Shown here: piece after piece, positions 1-5,658 of the stretch
Position numbering within the stretch: position 1 is the first letter of the stretch
How the letters are laid out: the number at the start of each line of letters is the position of its first letter
Assembly (NCBI GenBank): GCA_964628515.1
Contig: CAZVNZ010000056.1
Span: forward strand, 1 to 6,048
Source of the DNA: CAZVNZ01 sp964628515
GTDB taxonomy: Bacteria > Bacillota > Clostridia > Christensenellales > Christensenellaceae
Length of the DNA stretch: 6,048 bases
Direction: 5' to 3'
Program-made: the position numbers and the translations under genes
Notes under the pieces: model-generated
What the model was told of the DNA's origin: nothing
The model's database searches: none
Seen by the model: only the letters and a program-made list of their open reading frames with translations

Positions 1-2
1 AA

Positions 3-47
3 CGCCGCCCCAACCGCAACACCATTATACCACGGAGGGCGTTTTAA
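3..47 (+). CDS. possible 3' end of an upstream gene (partial)
   Basis: A frame open from the window edge ends in TAA at 45-47, directly against the TTG start of the next gene. It would encode only 14 residues, ending RRAF, with several Arg and Pro. Another frame is also open and ends with TAG at 58-60, so the true frame of the upstream gene cannot be decided. The stretch is visibly richer in G+C than what follows. No function can be assigned; it is listed only because the next gene probably follows another gene without a gap. Confidence 0.25.
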   Translation, partial: RRPNRNTIIPRRAF

Positions 48-500
48 TTGCAAGAGATAGAAAGATACTTATATAGCTATGGCGATATTAAACGGCAGAT
101 ACGGGATAAGGAGCAACAAATAGAAGAAATAGTTGCACACAAAAACAGTGTAGCAGATAGGCTACTAAAAGCCCCTAATTATTCCGATATTTGTGTCAAG
201 GGTTGTGGTATTAGTGACCCTGTGTATAAAGCAGTTCAAAAGATGATTGATGTGTACGGTAGTCGCATAGAGGTTTTTACTAATGAGCTTATAGAACTTT
301 ATTCTAAATTAGATGAAATACAACGATTTGTGGACGATGCCGGGCTTAGTGGGATTGAACGTGAGTTTGTTAGGCTTAGGTATTTCGAGGGGTTGAAGGT
401 TAGGGAGATTAGTAGTAGAATGAACTATAGTATACGTTGGTGTAAAGATAGAGGTAGTTTGACTTTAATTAGACTAAAATGTTCTAAAACTATGAGGTAA
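48..500 (+). CDS. phage late transcription regulator, sigma-70 region 4-like (RinA/ArpU/DUF1492 type)
   Basis: This 150-residue protein is probably a DNA-binding activator of the phage late genes. Residues 1-40 and about 60-98 are charged and helical, consistent with coiled coils. Residues about 100-143 look like a sigma-70 region 4 helix-turn-helix: LSGIEREFVRLRYFEGL followed by VREISSRMNYSIRWCKDR. There is no region 2, so it is not a complete sigma factor; small late regulators such as RinA and ArpU share this general layout and control packaging genes from a site upstream of terS. The TTG start is chosen because it follows an in-frame TAA (45-47) and has GGAGGG at 34-39, eight bases away. 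The gene lies four bases before the membrane-protein gene and about 620 bases before the repeats at 1120-1158, its likely but unproven target. The family call rests on pattern only. Confidence 0.75.
   Translation: MQEIERYLYSYGDIKRQIRDKEQQIEEIVAHKNSVADRLLKAPNYSDICVKGCGISDPVYKAVQKMIDVYGSRIEVFTNELIELYSKLDEIQRFVDDAGLSGIEREFVRLRYFEGLKVREISSRMNYSIRWCKDRGSLTLIRLKCSKTMR
459..488 (+). promoter_or_regulatory. weak candidate promoter for the membrane-protein gene
   Basis: TTGACT at 459-464 matches the -35 consensus at five of six bases. TCTAAA at 483-488 is a 4/6 match to the -10 consensus with an 18-base spacer. Transcription would begin near 495, which suits the internal ATG at 598 better than the ATG at 505. 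AT-rich DNA yields such matches by chance, so this is tentative. Confidence 0.25.
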
Positions 501-504
501 GGTT

Positions 505-1116
505 ATGGAAAAAATATTACATTTAAGCATTATAGAACGTTTGCATTATATATCAGCTATTTGCGAAGAATACGATATTAATATTGGGGAAGAAATTATG
601 AATTTAGCATATTTTTGTTCCTTATGTATAATGTTTTTTGCTGTGGGGTATATTATATATTCATCTGTGCAATTATCAAAAAAAACAAAAAATTACTTTA
701 AAAATAGATATATACAAAATTTCATTACTTGGAGAGTCGAAAGATATTTAAAAAATGAAACAAACAAACTTTATAAAGAAACAGATAAATATAGCTTTAA
801 TAATTCAAAAGTAGAAATATTAATGCGTGAATCATTGATTATCGAAGAAGATATTGTTTATTTTGAGAGAATATCGAAACCGAATCAAATTAGTATTGTT
901 ATCCCGATCTTCTCCTTATTTGTTTCATTACTTGTGAATAATGTACGAGCAGAATATAAATTTATTTTTATTTCGCTATTCTTAGTAACTTTTATTGTTT
1001 CAGTACTTGTATTGATGGGGGTACTTAATAAAAAGAAAGAATATTTAGAAATGTTAGATACAATTAAAATAACAAAAAAATATGTTGATCTTAAAATTGA
1101 AGAATTATCTAAATAA
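505..1116 (+). CDS. three-helix membrane protein of unknown function (putative phage cargo gene)
   Basis: I do not recognise a family for this 203-residue protein. Three hydrophobic stretches are visible: about 33-57, 128-147 and 153-174. A 70-residue basic, helical segment (58-127, including KKTKNYFKNR) separates the first two. Only RAEYK plus a few residues lies between helices 2 and 3. After the third comes NKKK and a charged helical tail. By the positive-inside rule the large loop and the C-terminus face the cytoplasm. The ATG at 505 has GAGGT at 494-498, six bases upstream. An in-frame ATG at 598 (residue 32), with GGGGA at 586-590, is a credible alternative that would start just before helix 1. 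Base composition is far more AT-rich than the terminase and portal genes, about one quarter G+C in the lines I counted. The position between late regulator and terS is a common cargo spot. Superinfection exclusion, a defence role or lysogenic conversion are possible, with no direct evidence. Confidence 0.8.
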   Translation: MEKILHLSIIERLHYISAICEEYDINIGEEIMNLAYFCSLCIMFFAVGYIIYSSVQLSKKTKNYFKNRYIQNFITWRVERYLKNETNKLYKETDKYSFNNSKVEILMRESLIIEEDIVYFERISKPNQISIVIPIFSLFVSLLVNNVRAEYKFIFISLFLVTFIVSVLVLMGVLNKKKEYLEMLDTIKITKKYVDLKIEELSK

Positions 1117-1119
1117 AGA

Positions 1120-1158
1120 TTTGCACCTTTTGTGCACTCTTTTGCACCTTTTGTGCAC
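1120..1158 (+). promoter_or_regulatory. tandem 18-bp operator-like elements upstream of terS
   Basis: TTTGCACCTTTTGTGCAC occurs perfectly at 1120-1137 (first T at 1120) and again at 1141-1158, a period of 21 bp, or two helical turns. Each copy contains the inverted repeat TGCAC-N5-GTGCA, centred at 1129 and 1150. Read another way, GCAC occurs four times at 1123, 1134, 1144 and 1155, spaced 11, 10 and 11 bp, so on one face of the helix. Relative to the expected start near 1193 the centres fall at about -64 and -43, where activators normally sit. The late regulator at 48-500 is the likely binder (inference). Confidence 0.75.
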
Positions 1159-1175
1159 CAACACTTCCGCTTTTC

Positions 1176-1195
1176 TATGATATACTATTATCATA
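1176..1195. repeat. inverted repeat overlapping the -10 element
   Basis: TATGATA (1176-1182) and its reverse complement TATCATA (1189-1195) flank a 6-base spacer, so the dyad is centred almost on the -10 hexamer. It could be a repressor site or ease melting; both readings are speculative, and 7-bp AT-only arms arise by chance fairly often. Confidence 0.4.
1178..1186 (+). promoter_or_regulatory. extended -10 promoter for the late (packaging/head) operon
   Basis: TGATATACT is a TGn extension followed by TATACT (1181-1186), a 5/6 match to the -10 consensus. At 17-18 bp spacing the -35 position holds CCAACA or ACCAAC, so there is no recognisable -35 box. That fits an activator-dependent promoter served by the repeats just upstream. 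The expected start of transcription is near 1193, giving a leader of about 65 bases before terS. Confidence 0.6.
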
Positions 1196-1206
1196 AAACA
1201 ACTATG

Positions 1207-1242
1207 CAACAAAAAGACATCTAAAAAGGTGTCTTTTTGTTG
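1207..1242 (+). terminator. strong hairpin with T-tract: terminator-like leader element before terS
   Basis: The arms 1207-1221 and 1228-1242 pair over 15 bp (13 uninterrupted, then one T·G wobble and a C-G pair) around the loop TAAAAA. The inner stem GACATC/GGTGTC followed by TTTTTGTTGTT has the form of an intrinsic terminator, and the A-tract on the left makes it look bidirectional. It ends only four bases before the AGGAG of terS. It lies downstream of the candidate late promoter, so late transcripts must read through it or it acts instead as a leader structure. Confidence 0.65.
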
Positions 1243-1257
1243 TTACAGGAGAAAAAT

Positions 1258-1707
1258 ATGCGAGAGCATACAACTAAACAGAACAATTTTATAGATGGGG
1301 TTGTAAGTGGATTATCAAAATCAGAAGCATACAGGAAGGCAGGATACAAGACCGTTAATATGACAGTCTCAAAAATTGCAAAAAAGGCAGGAGAACTTGC
1401 TAACAGGGGGGATATTGGGGGGATAATTGAACAAAGAAAAAGAGAGCTTGCGAATAAAGCTATTTGGGATAGAGAACTTTCGTTAAAAATGCTAAAAGCT
1501 ATTATAGATGAAGCAAGAACCAATACAATTTATTACAAAGAAGAAACGAAAATATATAATGCGGCGGCGGCAAACACAGCTATAAAAGCAATAGAACAAG
1601 CCAATAAAATGTGCGGATATAACGAACCTCAAAAAATTGAGCTAACCGGCACACTAAACCTATCCCTCGAAGAAAAACTAAAGGAAATCACAGGAGAAAA
1701 ATACTAA
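1258..1707 (+). CDS. terS: terminase small subunit (DNA recognition)
   Basis: This 149-residue protein should form the ring that recognises the phage packaging site and hands DNA to the large subunit. Residues 6-30 (TKQNNF, then GLSKSEAYRKAGY) match the N-terminal helix-turn-helix pattern of small terminases of the Terminase_2 kind. Residues about 55-115 are helical, suiting the oligomerisation core. ANKMCGYNEPQKIEL (about 115-129) resembles the segment that ends that core in relatives, and the C-terminal tail probably contacts the large subunit. The ATG at 1258 is chosen over an upstream in-frame TTG at 1237 because AGGAG sits at 1247-1251, six bases before it, while the TTG lies inside the hairpin stem. 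The stop TAA is directly followed by the ATG of the large subunit. Two six-G tracts lie within the gene at 1406-1422. Confidence 0.9.
   Translation: MREHTTKQNNFIDGVVSGLSKSEAYRKAGYKTVNMTVSKIAKKAGELANRGDIGGIIEQRKRELANKAIWDRELSLKMLKAIIDEARTNTIYYKEETKIYNAAAANTAIKAIEQANKMCGYNEPQKIELTGTLNLSLEEKLKEITGEKY
1406..1422 (+). repeat. two phased G6 tracts inside terS
   Basis: Six Gs at 1406-1411 and six at 1417-1422 are spaced 11 bp start to start, each followed by ATA. They encode part of R-G-D-I-G-G (residues 50-55). Such runs stand out in an AT-rich gene. They may be just codon choice, a slippage-prone site, or part of a packaging recognition sequence, which in P22 lies inside terS. Confidence 0.4.
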
Positions 1708-3357
1708 ATGGCAATAAACACTAAGCTGTTTTTAGAAAAGCATTTAAAAATAAAAGACAAGCAAAGCGAGATAGTGCCGCTTATGCTAAACAAGGCGCAA
1801 TTAAAGCTGTACGAAGCAATAAAAGCACAGCACAGCGAGGGCAAGCCTGTACGGGCGATAATACTAAAGGCACGGCAAATGGGTTTTTCCACTTTGGTGG
1901 AGGGGATAATTTTTAAAGAGACCGCAACGCAGGCTAATATAAACAGCGGTGTTGTAACACACGAAATATCCGCAACCAACAACCTTTTTAGAATGTCTAA
2001 GCGGTTTTATGATGAGCTTGACGGAGATTTTAAACCGAGCTTAAAAGCCAACAACGCAAAGATATTGGAGTTTGATTTTGCCTCGGGAAACTCCGCCATA
2101 AAATGTATGACGGCAGGAAATACCAGTATAGGCAGAAGTGACACCTTTCAAAACCTGCATATCTCCGAATACGCATATTGGGCAGGGGAGAAAAAAGAAA
2201 CGCTGACGGGGCTACTGCAAGCCGTGCCCAACCATAAGGACACCATGGTTATCATAGAAAGCACGGCAAACGGCTATGATGATTTTAAGGAGATGTGGGA
2301 TAAAGCGGTAAGCGGTGAGAATGACTTTATACCCGTGTTTTGTGCGTGGCAGGAGCATAAAGACTACGCCCTAACATACACGGGCTTTGAGCTTACGGAG
2401 GAGGAAACCCGGCTAAAGGAGATATACAGCCTAACAAACGAGCAACTTACCTGGCGGAGGTGGTGTATTAAAAACAACTGCGGTGGCAACACAGATTTAT
2501 TTAAACAGGAATATCCCTCTTGTGCGCAGGAGGCGTTTTTAATGAGCGGACTTCCTGTATTTGATAATGTGAAGGTTATACAGCGCATGGAGCAGTTGCG
2601 AGGCATGCAATTTAAAACAGGTGCTTTTGTATACGGGTGGAATAACCCCGAAACAAAAGACCGCATAACATCATATGAGTTTGCCCACGGTGAATATATA
2701 CGCATTTACGAGGAATCAAAAGAGGGAGTGCCTTACGTTATAGGGGCGGACACAAAGGGAGAGGGCAAGGACTTTTATGGGGCGACTGTAATAGACAACA
2801 CCACGGGCAGGCGTGTGGCAACCCTGCATATGCAGGTTAGCGAAAGCAAGCCTTTTACCTATCAACTGTATTGCTTAGGCAAATATTACAACGATGCACT
2901 TATTGGGGTGGAAATTAACTTTAACACCGCACCCGTGGAAGAGCTTTCGCGGCTTAACTACCCCAAACAGTATGTGCGTAGGCGGTACGATGATTTTACA
3001 AAAGCTATGCAAACGAAATTTGGTTTTAAGACGGACGGCAATACACGGCCGTTAATTATAGACAAGGAAATAGACATAATAAACAACAATACAGAGCTTT
3101 TTTATGATATACCCACCTTGCAGGAGGCAATAACCTTTGTATACAAAAACGGCAGACCGGATGCAATAGATGGTAAGCACGATGACTTATTATTTTCGGA
3201 TATGATTGCAAACGAGATTAGGGGACAACAAAGCTTTGATGTACAAAAAACATCACAAGAAAAAGTAAAATGGCGGGCGGACTGGTGGGAGGACTACAAC
3301 AACGCAAGCGAAGAGGAAAAAGAGTATTTAATTAAAATGCGTGGAAATCCCTTTTAA
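1708..3357 (+). CDS. terL: terminase large subunit (packaging ATPase and nuclease)
   Basis: This 549-residue protein is the DNA-packaging motor and headful/end-cutting nuclease, acting at the portal of the empty prohead. The N-terminal ATPase shows a deviant Walker A, KARQMGFST (residues 54-62), with the lysine at the beginning and F60 in the usual lysine position, as in lambda gpA, which has an aromatic residue there. The Walker B region is NLHISEYAYW, with E154 as the likely catalytic carboxylate. The coupling motif is ESTANG (184-189). The C-terminal RNase H-like nuclease shows IGADTKG (D348), IGVEINFN (E402) and HDDLLFSD (D492, D493, D498), the expected acidic metal ligands. The basic/aromatic tail (about 519-549) is a probable portal-docking region. 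Its ATG abuts the terS stop; AGGAG at 1692-1696 is 11 bases upstream, so coupled translation is likely. Length is normal for the family, with no sign of damage. Confidence 0.97.
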   Translation: MAINTKLFLEKHLKIKDKQSEIVPLMLNKAQLKLYEAIKAQHSEGKPVRAIILKARQMGFSTLVEGIIFKETATQANINSGVVTHEISATNNLFRMSKRFYDELDGDFKPSLKANNAKILEFDFASGNSAIKCMTAGNTSIGRSDTFQNLHISEYAYWAGEKKETLTGLLQAVPNHKDTMVIIESTANGYDDFKEMWDKAVSGENDFIPVFCAWQEHKDYALTYTGFELTEEETRLKEIYSLTNEQLTWRRWCIKNNCGGNTDLFKQEYPSCAQEAFLMSGLPVFDNVKVIQRMEQLRGMQFKTGAFVYGWNNPETKDRITSYEFAHGEYIRIYEESKEGVPYVIGADTKGEGKDFYGATVIDNTTGRRVATLHMQVSESKPFTYQLYCLGKYYNDALIGVEINFNTAPVEELSRLNYPKQYVRRRYDDFTKAMQTKFGFKTDGNTRPLIIDKEIDIINNNTELFYDIPTLQEAITFVYKNGRPDAIDGKHDDLLFSDMIANEIRGQQSFDVQKTSQEKVKWRADWWEDYNNASEEEKEYLIKMRGNPF

Positions 3358-3374
3358 ACAGGATTGGAGAATAT

Positions 3375-5456
3375 ATGGAATTATTTGGAAAGCTAAAAAA
3401 CAAAATTATAGAAAAGAAAGAAGTAAAGCAGGATAAGCAGGACAACACCGAGCTACTTTCTTTGTGGCAGGAAAGGTTTAGGGTTTGCGAGGAGCATTAC
3501 AAGCCTGTTATAACAAAAATGGAAGATATGCAGAAACTGTATGACGGTGGGCGGAAGATACCACGAAACCCCAACATACAAAAAGAGGTAACCCTTGATG
3601 CGAGCAATGTGCAAAATATTGTGTACGAGCTTATAGAATCTCAAATAAACAGCAATATACCTTCTCCAAAAGTGGATGCCTTAAACGAGGAGGACGAGGA
3701 CAGGGCGGTAATTATAGAAGAAATGCTAAGGGGGCAGTTAAACAGACTGCCCTTTGAGGTGCTAAACGACCAAGACGAACGTGTGTGCCCCATAAACGGC
3801 GGCAGCTGGTTTTTAATTGAATGGGATAACACAATTAAAACTCATAACACCGTGGGGGATATACAGGTGACGGCACTGCATCCCAAGCAGGTGATACCCC
3901 AAGCGGGTGTTACGGATTTTAGGCAGGGTGAGTATATTTTTGTTTTGCTTACCCAAACAAAGGAATATATAAAGCGGAGATACAACGTTGATGTGGCGGA
4001 GGAAAGCGAGGAATACCCTTATGTGGAAAGAAAAGAGGGGGAAAACGCCAAAGACCTTGTTACCCAAATAATTTGTTATTTTAAAAACGATGCGGGCGGT
4101 GTTGGGCTGATTAGCTGGGTAAACGATACTCTTTTGGATTACATGGAGGATTATCAAGCACGTAAGCAGGAGGTATGTAAGAAATGCGGAGCGGTTAAGG
4201 AGGGGGACAGCTGTATTTGCGGCAGCGATAAATTTACACAGTCCAATCTTGATGATGAAATTATTAAATTGCCTGCAGAGGCTAATATGCCGGTTGCAAT
4301 GCCGGATGTGCAAGGTATGCCACAAATGCAGGGAATGCAAGAGTTGGGACAGGGAATACCTAACAATGTGCCCGAAATACCCGGCGAGCTTAATACGCCC
4401 AATTTGTTTGGTGCACCGCAACAAACAGAAATAACGGCGCCGTATTACAAGCCTAATATATTTCCGTTGGTGCTTAGAAAAAATGTATCCGAGCATGGCA
4501 AGGTGCTTGGGACTTCGGACGTAGAAAAGATTAAGGATCAGCAAATTGCAATAAATAAGTCTAACACGGTAATTGATGAAAAGATGTACAGCGGTGGCAG
4601 TTATGTTATGCTCCCCGAAAAGAAAAACATTGAGACTACGGATAAACAGCTTAAGGTGGTGCGTGTAAAGCCTGAGGAGGTAAATTTATTTAGAGTGGTG
4701 AATATTCAACCGGATATGAGTTATGAGTTTAACAACATACAGCGCAACTATAACTCCGCAAAGGACACGCTTGGAATTACGGACAGCTTTCAAGGCAAGC
4801 CGGACACCACGGCGCAAAGCGGAGTTGCAAAGGAAATATCCGCAAGACAATCCTCGGGCAGACTTGAGAGTAAACGGCGCATGAAGGATGCCGCCTATCA
4901 AGAGATATTTGAAATAATATTTAAGTTTATGCTTGCTTACGCAGACGAGCCACGGAGCTTTAAAACGGAAAGCAACGGCAAGGCGGTGTATAAGCGGTTT
5001 AACAGATACGATTTTTTGAAAAAGGATGATGCAGGGGAGTATTATTACTGTGATGAGTTTTTGTTTTCTTGTGATGCAAATGGGGAGCTTGGTAGTAACA
5101 GGCAATATTTATGGGAGCAAAACCGATTAAACTTACAAAGCGGAGTGTTTGGAGACCCTGCAAACCCCGAAACATTATTGTTTTTTTGGCAATGTATGGA
5201 ACGTGCGCATTACCCTAATGCAAAACTTATGAGGGCGCATATAGAAAAGAAGGTGGAGGAGCAAAAACAGGCTATGCAACAACAACAGGCTATGCAACAA
5301 CAAATGCAACAACAAGCTATGTTACAGCAACAGGTTATGCAGATGCCACCGCCACCCCGGATGCAAGCACCGGGTGGAATGCCACCCTTGGCAATAGATG
5401 AATTACCCACAGGAGTGGAGGCACAAATGGGAGGAGGTGGAAATATTGAAATGTAA
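3375..5456 (+). CDS. phage portal protein, long form with internal zinc knuckle
   Basis: This 693-residue protein should form the dodecameric ring at one capsid vertex through which DNA enters and leaves. The identification rests on its place after terL, its length close to P22-type portals, and a typical central region. That region includes the stretch from KRRYN-like residues through NPNI, a helix-rich segment GVAKEISARQSSGRLESKRR (484-503) followed by AYQEIFEIIFKFMLAYA, and a conserved-looking W/Y-rich C-terminal third. Two unusual parts are inserted. C268-X2-C271-X8-C280-X-C282 resembles a short zinc ribbon, and residues about 301-350 are rich in Met, Gln, Pro and Gly. The C-terminus (about 630-680) is Gln/Met-rich with a PPPP stretch, then GGGG. 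ATG at 3375 has GGAG at 3366-3369, five bases away, 17 bases after the terL stop. The last 11 bases overlap the next gene. Confidence 0.92.
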   Translation: MELFGKLKNKIIEKKEVKQDKQDNTELLSLWQERFRVCEEHYKPVITKMEDMQKLYDGGRKIPRNPNIQKEVTLDASNVQNIVYELIESQINSNIPSPKVDALNEEDEDRAVIIEEMLRGQLNRLPFEVLNDQDERVCPINGGSWFLIEWDNTIKTHNTVGDIQVTALHPKQVIPQAGVTDFRQGEYIFVLLTQTKEYIKRRYNVDVAEESEEYPYVERKEGENAKDLVTQIICYFKNDAGGVGLISWVNDTLLDYMEDYQARKQEVCKKCGAVKEGDSCICGSDKFTQSNLDDEIIKLPAEANMPVAMPDVQGMPQMQGMQELGQGIPNNVPEIPGELNTPNLFGAPQQTEITAPYYKPNIFPLVLRKNVSEHGKVLGTSDVEKIKDQQIAINKSNTVIDEKMYSGGSYVMLPEKKNIETTDKQLKVVRVKPEEVNLFRVVNIQPDMSYEFNNIQRNYNSAKDTLGITDSFQGKPDTTAQSGVAKEISARQSSGRLESKRRMKDAAYQEIFEIIFKFMLAYADEPRSFKTESNGKAVYKRFNRYDFLKKDDAGEYYYCDEFLFSCDANGELGSNRQYLWEQNRLNLQSGVFGDPANPETLLFFWQCMERAHYPNAKLMRAHIEKKVEEQKQAMQQQQAMQQQMQQQAMLQQQVMQMPPPPRMQAPGGMPPLAIDELPTGVEAQMGGGGNIEM
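4176..4424 (+). other. four-cysteine knuckle and Met/Gln/Pro-rich insert within the portal
   Basis: Residues 268-282 of the portal carry CKKCG and, eight residues after the second Cys, CICG, a CX2C-X8-CXC arrangement suited to binding one zinc ion. After a short acidic linker, residues about 301-350 contain many repeats of Met-Pro and Met-Gln (for example MPDVQGMPQMQGMQELGQG) and look unstructured. Together they seem to be a surface insertion within the portal fold, with the core resuming near YYKPNIFPLVL (357-367). Zinc binding is inferred from spacing only. Confidence 0.6.
5268..5303 (+). repeat. 18-bp perfect tandem duplication in the portal tail
   Basis: CAGGCTATGCAACAACAA occurs at 5268-5285 and again at 5286-5303 without a mismatch, encoding QAMQQQ twice (residues 632-643). 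Degenerate copies continue to about 5340 (MQQQ, AMLQQQ, VMQ). The unit is a multiple of three, so gain or loss by slippage would keep the frame and only change tail length. Confidence 0.9.
5432..5437 (+). promoter_or_regulatory. Shine-Dalgarno inside the portal 3' end that sets the TTG start at 5446
   Basis: AGGAGG lies eight bases before TTG at 5446, a near-ideal spacing. The same bases encode the GGGG tail of the portal (residues 686-689). This site is the reason for preferring the TTG over an ATG at 5398 that has no such signal. Confidence 0.75.
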
Positions 5457-5658
5457 TGCTTGTAACACGGATATGGTTGTGGTTTACGGCTATGACGATA
5501 TTGACGTTACGGAAAAACCAAGGTTATTTAGGGTATTGGTACACGAGTGCATTAATGCCAAGTGCGTAAAGCATTTGCAAAAGGTGGAGGAGCGGTTAGA
5601 GCAACCTACCGGCATTCCTAAAACCATACCCGAATATATAGACGGTAGCAACGTATAG
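5446..5658 (+). CDS. small putative zinc-binding phage protein, function unknown
   Basis: A 70-residue protein starting at TTG 5446 and overlapping the portal stop by 11 bases, so translation is probably coupled. Cysteines at 3, 6, 35 and 40 form CX2C (KCNAC) and CX4C (CINAKC) pairs 28 residues apart, a layout suited to a zinc ribbon with an unusual second knuckle. The segment between them alternates hydrophobic and polar residues (VVVYGY, RLFRVLVHE), consistent with beta strands. The tail (about 41-70) is charged and then Pro-rich, ending in EYIDGSNV. Position between portal and scaffold suggests a role in head assembly or a minor structural protein, but other phages carry small zinc-ribbon proteins of unknown role here. 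An upstream in-frame ATG at 5398 would give 86 residues but lacks a ribosome binding site and would overlap the portal by 59 bases. Confidence 0.75.
   Translation: MKCNACNTDMVVVYGYDDIDVTEKPRLFRVLVHECINAKCVKHLQKVEERLEQPTGIPKTIPEYIDGSNV

Noticed and set aside
1120..1158. Start of a CRISPR array or integration site
   Set aside because: There are only two copies with a 3-base gap and internal dyads, placed upstream of a promoter. That fits an operator; no spacers, tRNA gene or integrase is present.
1237..1257. Longer terS starting at TTG 1237
   Set aside because: The TTG lies inside the hairpin stem and has no ribosome site, whereas ATG 1258 has AGGAG six bases upstream and gives the usual start just before the DNA-binding helices.
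1406..1422. Stable G-quadruplex in terS
   Set aside because: Only two G runs are present, so a full three-layer quadruplex within one strand is not supported; retained only as a phased G-tract observation.
3813..4544. 243-residue reverse-strand open frame opposite the portal gene
   Set aside because: It is a shadow of the portal coding frame: no ribosome site, no recognisable domain, and biased composition caused by the opposite strand.
5398..5445. Longer form of the small zinc-binding protein starting at ATG 5398
   Set aside because: No ribosome site precedes it, it would overlap the portal by 59 bases, and the ideal AGGAGG before TTG 5446 explains initiation better.
5432..5456. Programmed frameshift joining the portal to the zinc-binding frame
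   Set aside because: The purine-rich run could stimulate a shift, but there is no clear slippery heptamer or stop-codon slip site, and the same run works simply as a ribosome site for the TTG start.
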